In this document: one piece after another, positions 12,330-22,576 of the stretch | Numbering within the stretch: position 1 is the stretch's first letter | Layout of the letters: every line of letters starts with the position of its first letter | NCBI GenBank assembly: GCA_021030915.1 | Contig: JAGEMR010000016.1 | Coordinates: forward strand, 62,001 to 126,000 | Length of the DNA stretch: 64,000 nt | DNA from: Astrothelium macrocarpum | Taxonomy: Eukaryota > Ascomycota > Dothideomycetes > Trypetheliales > Trypetheliaceae | Reading direction: 5' to 3' | Position numbers and translations under genes: made by a program | Notes under the pieces: model-generated | Seen by the model: only the letters and a program-made list of their open reading frames with translations | The model's database searches: none | What the model was told of the DNA's origin: nothing

Positions 12330-12869
12330 TCACCCCGTCCCATTCACCCCCTCCCCCCTCCCATCCGCATTCTCCTCCAAATCCTCCACAAACCTCGACG
12401 CCTTCCGCACGCCCTCATTCCTGTGCTTCCACCGCTTCGACGGCTCGCCCATACACGTGCCGATGCGTAGCTGCCCGGGGGGCACCGACAGCCGCCTGGT
12501 GGTTTTCGTTTTCGACGTCGTCGTGAGCTTCGTGGATGCGGTGTCGTCCGAGACCTGCGTGGTTTTGGAGGTGGCGGCCGAGGCGTTGTTGAGCGGGGTG
12601 GAGTGTGCGGTGGTGACTGGGCTGGATGCGACGGATGTCGAGGAGGATGAGGAAGAGGCGAGGGGGGTGGTGTTGGTGGTGGTTGGGCGGGCGTGGGTGA
12701 TGTTTTTGAGGGAGAGGGAGGAGCGCGAGGAGCGGAGGAGTTTTCGGTAGCTGTCGAGCTTGGGAGAGCCGTTGGTAGGTGAGGAGGGTGATGGCTTGGG
12801 GAGTTTGGAGATGCTCTTGCGAATGGTGTTGAAGGCGCGGCGCGCTGGACTGGGTGGCTCGTCTGGCAT
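12330..12869 (-). CDS. Small Ser/Thr-rich protein, unknown function
   Basis: A single-exon frame of 179 residues from the ATG at 12869. The same frame is open further upstream, but this Met starts the compositionally consistent part (MPDEPPSPARRAFNTIRKSISKLPKPSP). The N-terminal 50 residues are basic and proline-rich. The middle is almost all Ser, Thr and Ala and probably disordered. The C-terminal 60 residues (RRLSVPPGQLRIGTCMGEPSKRWKHRNEG) look more ordered and are the part most likely to be conserved. I do not recognise the family. No signal peptide or membrane segment is visible. A long open frame on the opposite strand is most likely a shadow of the GC-rich codons. Confidence 0.6.
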   Translation of the reverse strand: MPDEPPSPARRAFNTIRKSISKLPKPSPSSPTNGSPKLDSYRKLLRSSRSSLSLKNITHARPTTTNTTPLASSSSSSTSVASSPVTTAHSTPLNNASAATSKTTQVSDDTASTKLTTTSKTKTTRRLSVPPGQLRIGTCMGEPSKRWKHRNEGVRKASRFVEDLEENADGRGEGVNGTG

Positions 12870-13638
12870 GGTTATGAGATTTTTTTTTTGTAAGATTGAT
12901 TGGAATGGTAAGAGTGTCTTTGGAATAAGTTGAAAAAGTCGGATTGGGCGGTAGATATCGAGGAGTTCTGGGAAGGTTATGCCAAAGAGTATTTGTGGGT
13001 GCATCGTAGGCATTTTTCGAATTCGAGTAGCGTAATGGCCAACCAAACAAAAGTGAGCTATGAAGTGGTAGACCTTCGAGCAAAGACTCATAGCATCAAA
13101 CGAGAAAATCATGGTTCACACCATGAAAACACTTATGACTTTGGTAAGTTGCATATGTATGCAAAAAACCTGTGTACCTGCTGTGAATAAATCTTCCCTT
13201 CAATCTTGGCTCATAGGACTGGTCACATTCTCTAAACAAACAGCAGACAATAAGAACTGGCCTACATATGGTGATACGACAATTTCTAGATGATTGAAAA
13301 GGAGAAATGTTAATTGAAGCTTGTCAAGGACCTACGTTCTGATGAAAGTCCGGAAAAAGAGACGCATCCCATAAAGGTACAAGAGCCTAACGAGTCAACC
13401 TCCATCTCATGCAACTGATTTGTTGCTCGCAAGCAAAGAAAATACAATTTCAATTTCCACCTCGCTCCATTCAAGTCCCGAAAAAAAGAGTTACCTTTGT
13501 CTTGGTCGAATCTGTTCCTTGCCTCATGATCTTCGTCTCGCTTCATCCACCAACCTGTCACTCTTCACATCATTCTACTTGACTATTTTCTGCTTCTCCT
13601 CGTATCGATTGTGTTAAATGAGGTAAATATGTACGTTC
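12870..13638. other. Intergenic, nothing recognised
   Basis: About 770 bases between the start of the Ser/Thr-rich gene and the end of the reticulon gene. It serves as the promoter of the former and 3' region of the latter. No coding pattern on either strand. Confidence 0.5.
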
Positions 13639-15087
13639 TTATGCTGCAGGGACTGCTTCTGGTTCACTCTTCACGGCATCCGATTCTGCTGGCGCTTCGG
13701 GCTCATGTGATGGCGCAGTGGGGAAATCCTGTTGTGAGGCCGTCCCTTCAGTCTTCACGCCGTTCAACCCACCATTTGTGCTTCTGGCTTCAGTAGCGGG
13801 TGTGGAGCTCTTCTGGGTACCAATATATTCCTGGGCCTTGGCAGTGTAGTCTTTTGTGGCCTGCATGACAGTCTCCGTAGCGCGGCCGGTATGGTGAGCG
13901 GCAAGGTCACGAAGTTGGCTCGTCTGTTGAGAGACGACGTTGCTAGCGTTGTCCACATGATGATCAATGAGCTCTCGGTTAGTAATGTATACGAGAGGTG
14001 TAAAGTAGACTGTTGTGATGCCGATCAGGGTGAGGCCCCACGTGGGAACAATCTTAATCAGGAAGTAGGATGAGAGTGCTGCGGTGAAGGCCTGAAGCGC
14101 ACGTTAAATGAAGTCCTTATTGAAGAATCGGCAGGAGAGAACGTACAGCAAGTGTTGCCCAGACGTTCTCGGCAAAGAGTACCCGTTGGAACTCAATGAC
14201 GAAGAAATTGATGAGCTGCTCAATGTCCCCGAGGACGTGCTCTAGACTTTCTCTTGGGACAGTAAAGTATTTCTTTGGCCGAAACTGAGATGCAAGACCA
14301 TTTCCGAGGACGAGTTTGCCAGCCAACTCAGCGGCCGCAGTAACTATATAACGTCAGTCATGGCCACTTTCCACACTAACGCCCAATGAAATCTGACCTC
14401 CAAGTGTGATGTAGAGCCCCTTGAAAACGTATTTCAGGACATTCAGATATCGACCGGCGAAGATGAGGGACACAATGATGGCATATGAAATTGCAGTGGC
14501 ACGAGGGTTCTCCCACTAACAGGAATTAGCCAAGTGTGAAATGAATATTTGCCATGTGGGACTTACACTTAGTAAGCTGTAGAAGAGAGAGTGGTAGTCT
14601 ATACGTATATATTAGCATGGTCAGGGTCTTTCGATGCATTGAGTGTCCGCTCACGGGTTAAGGGCTGCCCATCAGCGGTCTGTGCATCTGGTGTACGGCG
14701 GGCGTTGGCCAAATTGTTGAAGTCGTTTGAAGTTTTGGTTGCCTGATTTCGAACATTGTCTGCAACGGGTCCTTTTTGATTGTCAGGTAAGCTATATCCC
14801 AAAGAAAGCACTCTCCCTCATGTTCTTATTAAGAAACATACCGTCACGGATGCTTTGTGTAAGGGGGTGGTTCTTTGCGGCGTCCATGGCAGATTGTGCA
14901 CCTGAGTTCCTTATCAGCACAGACTTTATGAAGCTTCCTGGAAGCTTCCGTAGGCGCGTGAATTCCAAGTGTAAGGAAACTTACTTCCGTACACACTACC
15001 TTTGATATTCTGAAGCGTGTTGCCAGAGGGGTTCAGGTTCGGATAATCATTACCACTTGCTTGTGGTGCTCCGTTGGTCTCGGCCAT
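13639..15087 (-). CDS. Reticulon-like ER-shaping protein
   Basis: Reticulons insert hydrophobic hairpins into the ER membrane and keep tubules curved. The ATG at 15087 gives MAETNGAPQASGNDYPNL; an in-frame extension upstream to 15180 is open but less likely as the start. Several short introns separate exons near 14,990, 14,900, 14,800, 14,600, 14,520, 14,390 and 14,150. The reticulon homology domain starts at DYHSLFYSLLSWENPRAT and contains the first hydrophobic hairpin (AISYAIIVSLIFAGRYLNVLKYVFKGLYITLGVTAA), a 66-residue-like loop (FRPKKYFTVPRESLEHVLGDIEQLINFFVIEFQRVLF) and the second hairpin (SSYFLIKIVPTWGLTLIGITTVYFTPLVY). A hydrophilic tail rich in Ala, Thr, Glu and Pro ends at 13639. N- and C-termini should both face the cytosol. 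Confidence 0.88.
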
Positions 15088-15659
15088 AGCGGCAAAGGCT
15101 TGTTGAGCAAACGGAGATTCTGGTGGGGCAGTGATGGATGGAGAGAAATAGTCACAAGGGGCAAGAAGGCACGCGAGCAAATTCCTTAGGTATTGGGAAT
15201 GACCAAATACAAAAAGAATCGGGAGGATGATGAGAAATCAGGGAATGTTGATGGTGGTGTTGTTCCTTCCAGGTTTTTGCATGTGCTTCGCCAGAGCAGG
15301 GGCCCGTTTCAGCGCCATGACGTGAGCTTTGTTTTCACCATTGATCACCATTCTATTCCACACCTCTTCCCCCAAGGAGGCGCAAAGTGTTTCTGTTTGC
15401 CTCAAGAGCACCTACTCTCTCAAAGCCACGTGCAAAAGAGGACGAGGTTGACATCAGGCTTATCCAATCAGGGCGCTTCTTTCACTAGTCTATCTTACGT
15501 GCTCTTCTACTTCCCCAGTCAGGCATCAAAAGTAACGCTTAGCAATACCGTTAATGTCCATGGACCAAGCCTACATGAGACACGTTAAGTCTCTCTGCTG
15601 CCCGATCAACCTTACTGTTGAACATCTATCTTTTCCGCCTTTCTAATTCAAATCCCTTT
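15088..15659. other. Intergenic: reticulon promoter
   Basis: About 570 bases upstream of the reticulon start and just after the 3' end of the phosphoesterase gene. A CCACGTG box sits near 15426-15432. Nothing else stands out. Confidence 0.4.
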
Positions 15660-18177
15660 CTAGTGAACCTCCTGTCTCTTTATCCTTATCCTCCCTTCGA
15701 CCCTAGGCGTAACGCACTGCACGGAAACAGAAAATAATTAGCAGATAAATCACGGATGCTTTGGCCTTTCTCACCTTGGTCCAATGCACACTGAACTCTT
15801 CTCCAAGCTCATCGACCAGCTTCGAATGGCCGCGAAGTCCAGCCAATCTCAACCACTTCCGCATCACTTTTCGCATAATCATCAATTGTCGCTCCTTCTG
15901 ACTGGGTTCTGTTGGAACTGATTTGATGTGATCATGGCCATCGTCTGAATCGCTATGATAATCATTTCGTGGTTCTTCTTCTGCCCCAAATCCAAAGCTA
16001 GCACCGTTGGTTTCGTGGTCTTCATGAGTTGAAGTCGTGGGCTCATCTCGCAGAGCCTTTCCAACCAAAGGTGGCACATGCTGTGCGTCCTGTACCGGTG
16101 CTGCTGTTTCGCTATCGCCGTTTGGATGATCGCCTTGATCAAGCTCATCAGGTTTTGGCAGAATTTTTAGATCCCTAACAGGATGTGCTTGGTGCAGTTC
16201 ATCATGCACGCCTCCCCAGTGCCTTCCCATATGCGCCCCCCATTTGCGCCATCTACAAACTATCCTCAGGCTCATAAAGTACTGTCGCAGAAGCATCGAG
16301 ATTAGAATGCCATTTTCTTCCGATATGAGCTCTTCTGCTGTGCCACCCTCAGATTGCAGAAGTAGCGATGTATACCCATCTATTGTGCTTTTTAGCAAAC
16401 AACGGGCCAATTGGATGCAACTCTACTTACCTTTTCCATGCGCCATGTAGCCTCTTGTTGCAAGTTTGTATTCTTTGTCCATCTCAAGCGGTTCTTTTCC
16501 AATCTTCACGTACGTGATTCGAGAGCCCTCGGGCGCCTCAGGATCAAACTCAAATTCGATATTTGATACTTGTGGAAAGCGTCCTTCGAGAGCCGGATAT
16601 TTACTCACAGAATTCTCTAACGCTCCCAATACCGCTTTACCGGTGACTTTGATTACGACGACGGGATCCTCAAATGGAAAGCTGAAGATGATGTCAGTCT
16701 CTATTTCCACGGGCTATCTTCATCAGGGGCCATGCCGACCAGTTCATAACATCCTTCATTTTCAAGACTCCAGGAGGATAGATCTGATCACCACGAATGG
16801 TTCCTGCCGCCATGATACACGCATCTGCGGAATAGTAATGCCGCATTATATCGCAAACCAAGTTTCCGAGATTCGATTCTCTCAGACGCACAGTTGTGAA
16901 ACGAGCGTCTAGTGGAGCAGCGGTATAGCCAACTGGCTTTTCGAGTCTACTTTTTAGCGATGAAGTAAGCGAATCTACCACAGTAGATAAAGGAGGGTCT
17001 TCTGGAATTGCAGAGGTAATGTCGCGGCGGATGATTCGGAACGACCACTGTGGATATCGTTCGTCGTTGTTTTTCCGGCGTGCTTCGATATAGCTAAGTT
17101 GCTTAAAATCGGTACCAGATCTAAGGACGTGTGTGCCGTTAATAATCTGGTGTTGGTAGTAGTGATCGTGTCCCCCGAGGACGAGGTCTATGAGACTGGG
17201 AGGCGTGTCCTGGGCCAATTTATTGTCATTGGGTTCGCGTTGGTGTGTCAAAGCAATAATCATCTCAGCTCCTTGAGCACGCAGTTCTGGTACCAATTGC
17301 TTGGCTGTATCCAAGACGGGTTTAAAGATTAAATTTGGAGGTAAAGAATTGATGGTCTCGAGCCATTCTTTTTCTACCAAACCAATGAATCCGACCTTGA
17401 TACCGTTTGAAGAAGTGACGATGGTCGTCTTTGGACTATGTCCAAGAGAAATATCGTCACCGAGCCCAGGATCCAAAACATTGGCAAGAAGCCAAGGGAA
17501 TTCGCATTTTTGAACGAGATGTTCGAATTGAGGAACTCCAAAGTCAAGGTCGTGATTCTGATGTTGACAAAGATGAGTACGTCTTTTAAAAAGTGGTTGC
17601 GTATTATCTTACCCCTACACAGGCAACCTTTGTGCCTACAGCATTCAGGATTGGAACCATGTGGCTGCCTTTAGCAAGTTAAATTGTTATTCAGCACCCA
17701 CAACAAAGAAATGATTGACTCGTCCATAAATGTTCAAAGCCAAAACTTGACCCCGAAAAGTCACTTACCCTTGGTAACGCTACTTTCTAGACTTGGATTG
17801 AAAGCATCTCCTGAAAAGAGTTCAATCAACTCTGGCTGACCGCGAAATTCCTCGTCCTCGCGATAGTGTCTGCATAGAGTTTGGAATCGAGCAGCACCTC
17901 CAACTGGTTCCTGCGATCCGGCTTCGATGTGATATACATCATTGTAGTGTAGGAAACGGAGATCTGGAGGCGTGTTTGGATTGTAGTCGGTATCGGTATA
18001 TGCCACAGTCTGATTCTTGGGTTCTTCGGCTTGGCCACGAGCCATAGCTCGTAGTTTTGGAGGATTATGGAAGCCTCGACCTAAGCGGGGCGAAAGAAGC
18101 AAATAATTAGGAACTACATTCCTTCCGGTTATATTCAATCGGGAGGGGTGGTACCTGAGAGCTGCAATGAAGGGCAT
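15660..18177 (-). CDS. 5'-nucleotidase / calcineurin-like metallophosphoesterase (UshA type)
   Basis: Two-domain phosphohydrolase of the 5'-nucleotidase family. I read six exons: 18177-17769, 17668-17613, 17557-16740, 16681-16431, 16379-15775 and 15716-15660, which sum to 731 residues. Metal-binding motifs appear in order: LHYNDVYHIE, ELFSGDAFNPS, VGNHDLDFG, ALTHQREPND and LVLGGHDHYY. The C-terminal nucleotidase domain has LRESNLGNLVCDIMRHYY, AAGTIRGDQIYPPG and FPFEDPVVVIKVTG. A long basic and acidic tail follows. The final exon is assigned because splicing gives HWTKCVTPRVEGRI, a more family-like end than the unspliced frame, which stops at 15703. The donor at 16739 is non-ideal (GTCGGC). 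The first about 45 residues could be a leader; a downstream Met at about 18044 is an alternative start. Substrate is unknown: nucleotides or other phosphate esters. Confidence 0.87.
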
Positions 18178-18434
18178 AAGAGTTCAACGAAAAAAAAGTT
18201 TCTTAGAGCTGATTTGAGGTCTTTTGCTCGTGATAGCTTGTTCAATTGCTTCGTTCATCAAATTCGGCTTCTCTCGGAATATGGATTGATAAAGTATTAA
18301 AAGTAGATCGACAAATGAAAGACAGAATTTAAATTCAAGCACCCTGGCTATGTCACTCCAACATGCAACTCATTTAGCTCAGAAGTGATAAAACGGAGCG
18401 TTGTAGCCCTATATAGGATTGTTTTGATCAAGGG

Positions 18435-18454
18435 TCACCGAGCAAAGTCGGTGA
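18435..18454. promoter_or_regulatory. Inverted repeat, everted CCG...CGG dyad
   Basis: TCACCGA, six bases, then TCGGTGA: perfect seven-base arms. The core reads CCG-N8-CGG. This is the spacing geometry seen in binding sites of dimeric Zn2Cys6 regulators, about 260 bases upstream of the phosphoesterase start. It could also be a chance hairpin. Confidence 0.3.
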
Positions 18455-18630
18455 AGTCATAGTAAAGTTGGCCCAAGCGTTGCCTTGCATTAGAGTATCA
18501 CCAATGTGAGATGGAGCTAAGCTTACAAAGAGCATGACGGAGCCACGGAGTTTTACTATGGATTAGTCTGTGTAATTATGTAAGGCATAAAATGCTAAAG
18601 TACGGAACAGGAAGTCGAGTGAAGTTCCGT

Positions 18631-18648
18631 CTCGGTCAATTGACCGAG
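18631..18648. promoter_or_regulatory. 18-base perfect palindrome, CGG-N8-CCG
   Basis: CTCGGTCAATTGACCGAG is a perfect palindrome with inverted CGG half-sites spaced by eight bases. It is immediately preceded by another inverted repeat (ACGGAAC at 18602-18608 and GTTCCGT at 18624-18630). The position is about 450 bases upstream of the phosphoesterase start, suggesting a regulator-binding cluster. Confidence 0.35.
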
Positions 18649-18771
18649 GCACCCAGAGATGGAGTTAAATCCACCACTTTTGTAATCTTTGGCAAACCAC
18701 GAATTTATGAACAGGCTTGAAAACCAAATCGATACAGCGTCAGAGTAACGCCAAAATAGACATCAATCGCT

Positions 18772-20905
18772 TCAAGCCTCGCTTTGCATCAACGTCCACC
18801 TTCGCTTCGGTCCCATCTCTCTTTCTGTCCGCGCATTTGGTTTTAAACTCCAGAGCCCCTGTTGGCTAACAGTCCGACCGAAGTTACCAGGCATAGGCGG
18901 AACCGTTGATGCATCTTCATCAATCGCCTCTTCGTCAGTGCCATCTAAGCCGCCTGAATGAGATTTATTCCCAGCATCGGCAAAATTCAGTACGAGGTCA
19001 CGTCCCGGGCTGCTCTGAGGAACGCCACCTCCTGCTGTACTTGGTCTCTTGCTCCAAAGCCCTCCCAAGGCCCCCGGAGGCGTCTCTGCAGCCGGTGGAT
19101 GGTGTAGAGTGGATGCACGGTTCAGAGGTGGTGCAATTTGAGCGGCAGAGCCGCGTCTGATACTGCCAAGCGCACTGCTCACACCACCAACAGGCTCACT
19201 AAGCGTAAAGGAGTCGATTGAGCCTGTACCTGAGCTCCAGGTACCCTGCCGTCGGCGTTGATCGGGTAAAGATACAGGACTGCCACGAGATGGAAGAATA
19301 GATGAGATCTTAGAAGGATCAACGCCAACGCGGAGATGATCAGTCGAAGCTTCCAGTCGCATGTCGTATTCTTGAGATAACTCCATGGCGATAGATCTCC
19401 TTCTGCCCAGTTCGGCAGCCTTGCTTGCTTCTGCGTCTGACGGTGAGAATGGTGGGCAGTCTTCTGCTGTTTCTTTCCTGACAGCCATTGTCAAAGAAGC
19501 CATTCCGACGTCCATCAAGACAGGCTGGTCTGTGAGCGCGCCAATCAGTGCGTTGCAGCCTGCACCATGAGTTACCAGTATGAGAACTACATCCACATCA
19601 TCGTCATCACTCTCTTCATGAAGCGATGGAACAGCCAAAGAATCCTCTCCCATGGGGTTTTTGATTCCACGATCGCGATACCATTGGATCATCTTACCAA
19701 GTCCGTTTCGAAAACGCTTATGCATAGCACTCCATTCCTCCCCAAACTCGCCTCCATCACCCCACTCTTGCGGAGGCCGCATGCTATCCCATTGATAATC
19801 AATGTCAATGCAGGCTTCACGAGCATGTGCTACGTATCCACGGGGAATGGGTTCTGATGGTGAGAGGGCATAAACCGGCTGAGGTGCGGTGTAAGAGCCA
19901 GTGCTCTTGGATGAATAGGTTGCCAGAGGTGATTTGGGCCTGACATTGGTGACTCCGTGGCTACTAGAGCGTTCTCTTGGTGGTAATGCATGATCGATGG
20001 TACTCATATTTGCCAATGGTCCATGACCTGGCGAAGGTGGCGGAGGTGCTGAAGCTGGAATCTTATTAGATCCACTGCCCCATCCACCGGGAAAGTTACC
20101 TGGCATCTGTCCTCCCACGGTGTGGAACTCTTCGATGTTTTCGCCACGACGTAGCAAATCTGCTTTTGCACCGGCAATCATTAACGTTGATTCTGGTGGA
20201 TGAGTTATGGATTCGTAGTAATCTGGGGATAGCCATTCTCCCAAAAAGGCATCAATGCGAAGGTTTGGCTTGCTTCGAGATTGTGGTTGCGTTTGGGTAT
20301 CGGGATCATAGTTTTCCACCTCTCCCTGTTTGATTGGTGCCAGGGCGGGAGAGTTGCTCCGATCAGCAGCTCTACCAAACGCGGATTTCGAATGAAAATG
20401 TTGACTGCTCTTCATTGCCGAATTGTTCCCATCGCCTCTCGTCTCATGCGCTGGAGTAGCTTGGGCTATACCAGCACTTATCGCAATCGATGTTTGCACG
20501 CATCTTTGGAAAGGCGAACTGTGTATGAGAATTTTGTGTCTCTTCCTCTTGTTTGCCCTTCTATTTTGAGAGTTGTTGTACCTCGGTGGTGACTCTGGGG
20601 ACGGTGCAAAATCGGTGACCTGGATGTGTTCCGGCCGATTCTGTACTGATCCGTTCTGATTCTGGGATTGTTCTCTCGAATTCAACAAACTAGCTATTCG
20701 TGCACCGAGAGCCTTTGACTGAGTCCAACCGCCGTAGGTCAAAGGTGGATCATACGGTGTAGGCGAACCCAGGTGCCACGATTTGTCGGCAGCGTCGAGG
20801 CGGGCACCGTGACTTCAAAATGTTAGATTAGCACGACGAGCAATTCTCACGTAGATGATGAAAGGCTCACCGGACAATAATGACCACAGACGGCGGAGGG
20901 GCCAT
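18772..20905 (-). CDS. Long histidine-phosphatase (phosphoglycerate-mutase-like) protein
   Basis: Member of the histidine phosphatase superfamily, fungal long form. Exon 1 (20905-20871) encodes MAPPPSVVIIVR. After an intron at 20813-20870 the frame continues HGARLDAADKSWHLGSP, so the catalytic RHG motif spans the splice junction. Exon 2 runs to 18772; the total is 691 residues. Other family features are PPLTYGGWTQSKALGARIASLL, the HSSPFQRCVQTSIAI arginine motif and the late histidine in LVTHGAGCNALIGALT. The phosphatase core is interrupted by a Ser/Pro/Gly-rich linker of about 200 residues and followed by a disordered tail of about 250 residues with many Ser-Pro sites. The substrate is unknown. 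Fungal relatives are generally annotated only as phosphoglycerate mutase family proteins. Confidence 0.85.
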
Positions 20906-22576
20906 GCTAAAGAGCTTGAATCAATACGACAAACACAATAGTAATACGTAGCTTGCCGTTTTTGCAGATTACGCACTTGCTGATGGTGTTCCAAATTTGA
21001 AACACCGACTCTGTGGACTAATGTGGTGGAGATGTATTTGGACACCAGTTATGCCATAAAGAACATGAGTGATTGAAATGTCAAAGCAGCATTGCTCGGA
21101 AAGCAGATTCAGTGTTCCAATAAAGACAACGTTGCAGTTAGATCACGGACATCTCTCATGACGGATAGCTGCGGGAAGAGCCAGCGGGAGCTTGATGTTG
21201 ACAAAGCCCTAGTCTCATGAGTTGACATGGAGCAGGGAGACCAGAGAAGGCTCTGTTAGCGGGACTGGGACCAGCTCTTTCTAGGGAAGACTGATGGCTA
21301 CATCGTTCCAGCTAGCACCACTAGCAATGTAAGTTCTCACATGTGACAATCAATCATGACGCGCAGCCGCTGCTTTCGTGTACCTTGTTCGCTAAGTCTA
21401 AATGTGGTTAGCTCACACCTCTCCTCTTTCCTCGTTGTTGGCCACGTGTAAATACATTGCTCCAAATGTTATGGATTCAAGTCGGTCTTCGTTCAGCGAG
21501 AGTGGACCGAAACCCGTCCTCCAGCTGGAGTTCTTGATGGTGTGCCTTGTAACCTGCTGTTCGAGGTACCTTACTTCAGCCTTCCTGTCGTCCGAAGTAG
21601 ACGTGGGCTGATTGCCGACTGGCGAGAACGAGATGCAATTGGTGTAGTACATGAATCGGGCGAATATTGCATACTGATGCTGGATGGATACGGACACTGG
21701 TGGATTGCCCATACTGTAGACTAATGTGCCAGGGATGGATACACTGCAACCCTCTCAACAAGGTATTAGTCCATTGTTTGTTCCAATGCTGAAGCGATAG
21801 TCCCTCAAAATCAGACAGATCAACCTTTGATCAATTTGTGATCCTTGAACTTATGGGGAAAAGTACTCGCTAACCCAAATTATGAAATCAAAGCCACCTT
21901 GAGTTTCTCAAGAACTTCAAAGCATGATGTTTTCCGGAAGACGCTTTAGACTATCGAAGAGAAGAGACAGTCATTCAACGTCAAAATTGTTCCCAACAGT
22001 AAACCGACACTACCATGTCGCAGATGGATATAATGCAGTAAAGAGAAGAAGCTATTAGGCGCTTCTTCGAGGATATTCTGAAGACGTTATTCGATATTAT
22101 GCTGACGCTGCCTATACTAATTCAGCCTGTGTAGCTAGTTTTTCGATCATCTCCGCGCTAGCTTAGTGATTCCTCCCATACTCTGGCCTCGCCTTATCCT
22201 TCGTATCCTTACTTGTCCCCAGAACGGCCATGAGATCGTCTAAGGTTATAAACTTATCGATCCTACGTAAAACTCCTTCTCGACCTGCCCAAGAGCGCTC
22301 ATTCTAGCCAAAGCCACTGCATCTTTGAAGAGATTTTGCTCAATTACTTTACTAGTCTTGCCTTTGCTTTTGCAGCAGATTTTGTTGGAGGAAGCCACTT
22401 CTGAGGACTTAGGCAGAACCTCGTTCTACGGGACGAGATTGCCTTATTCATACAAGCCTAGACAGCCATTTCATCTAGACCTAGGTTCTACTTCAGTCTC
22501 ATGCAGCTTCAACGATAAAGAGTTTTTAGGAAAGACAATTGTCCGTACAGGAAATGCAAGCATGTCATCCCAACTT
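20906..22576. other. Intergenic with decayed coding sequence
   Basis: About 1.67 kb. The part near 20905 is the promoter of the histidine phosphatase. From about 22,130 to 22,480 the minus strand reads like broken protein-coding sequence: a stretch ending LARMSALGQVEKEF, then a frame change into TLDDLMAVLGTSKDTKDKAR and a stop. I do not recognise the source family; a decayed mobile element or receptor gene is possible. Confidence 0.35.

Larger units (their letters stand above)
18178..18771. other. Intergenic: phosphoesterase promoter
   Basis: About 590 bases between the phosphoesterase start and the 3' end of the histidine phosphatase gene. Two striking dyads, listed separately, lie in it. 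No coding pattern. Confidence 0.5.

Noticed and set aside
12028..12750. Plus-strand open frame of 240 codons
   Set aside because: Overlaps the Ser/Thr-rich minus-strand gene; Val/Glu-rich second half is the complement of its Ser/Thr/Pro codons.
15703..15774. Unspliced C-terminus of the 5'-nucleotidase ending at 15703
   Set aside because: Removing the intron 15717-15774 gives HWTKCVTPRVEGRI, which fits the family better, and has good splice signals.
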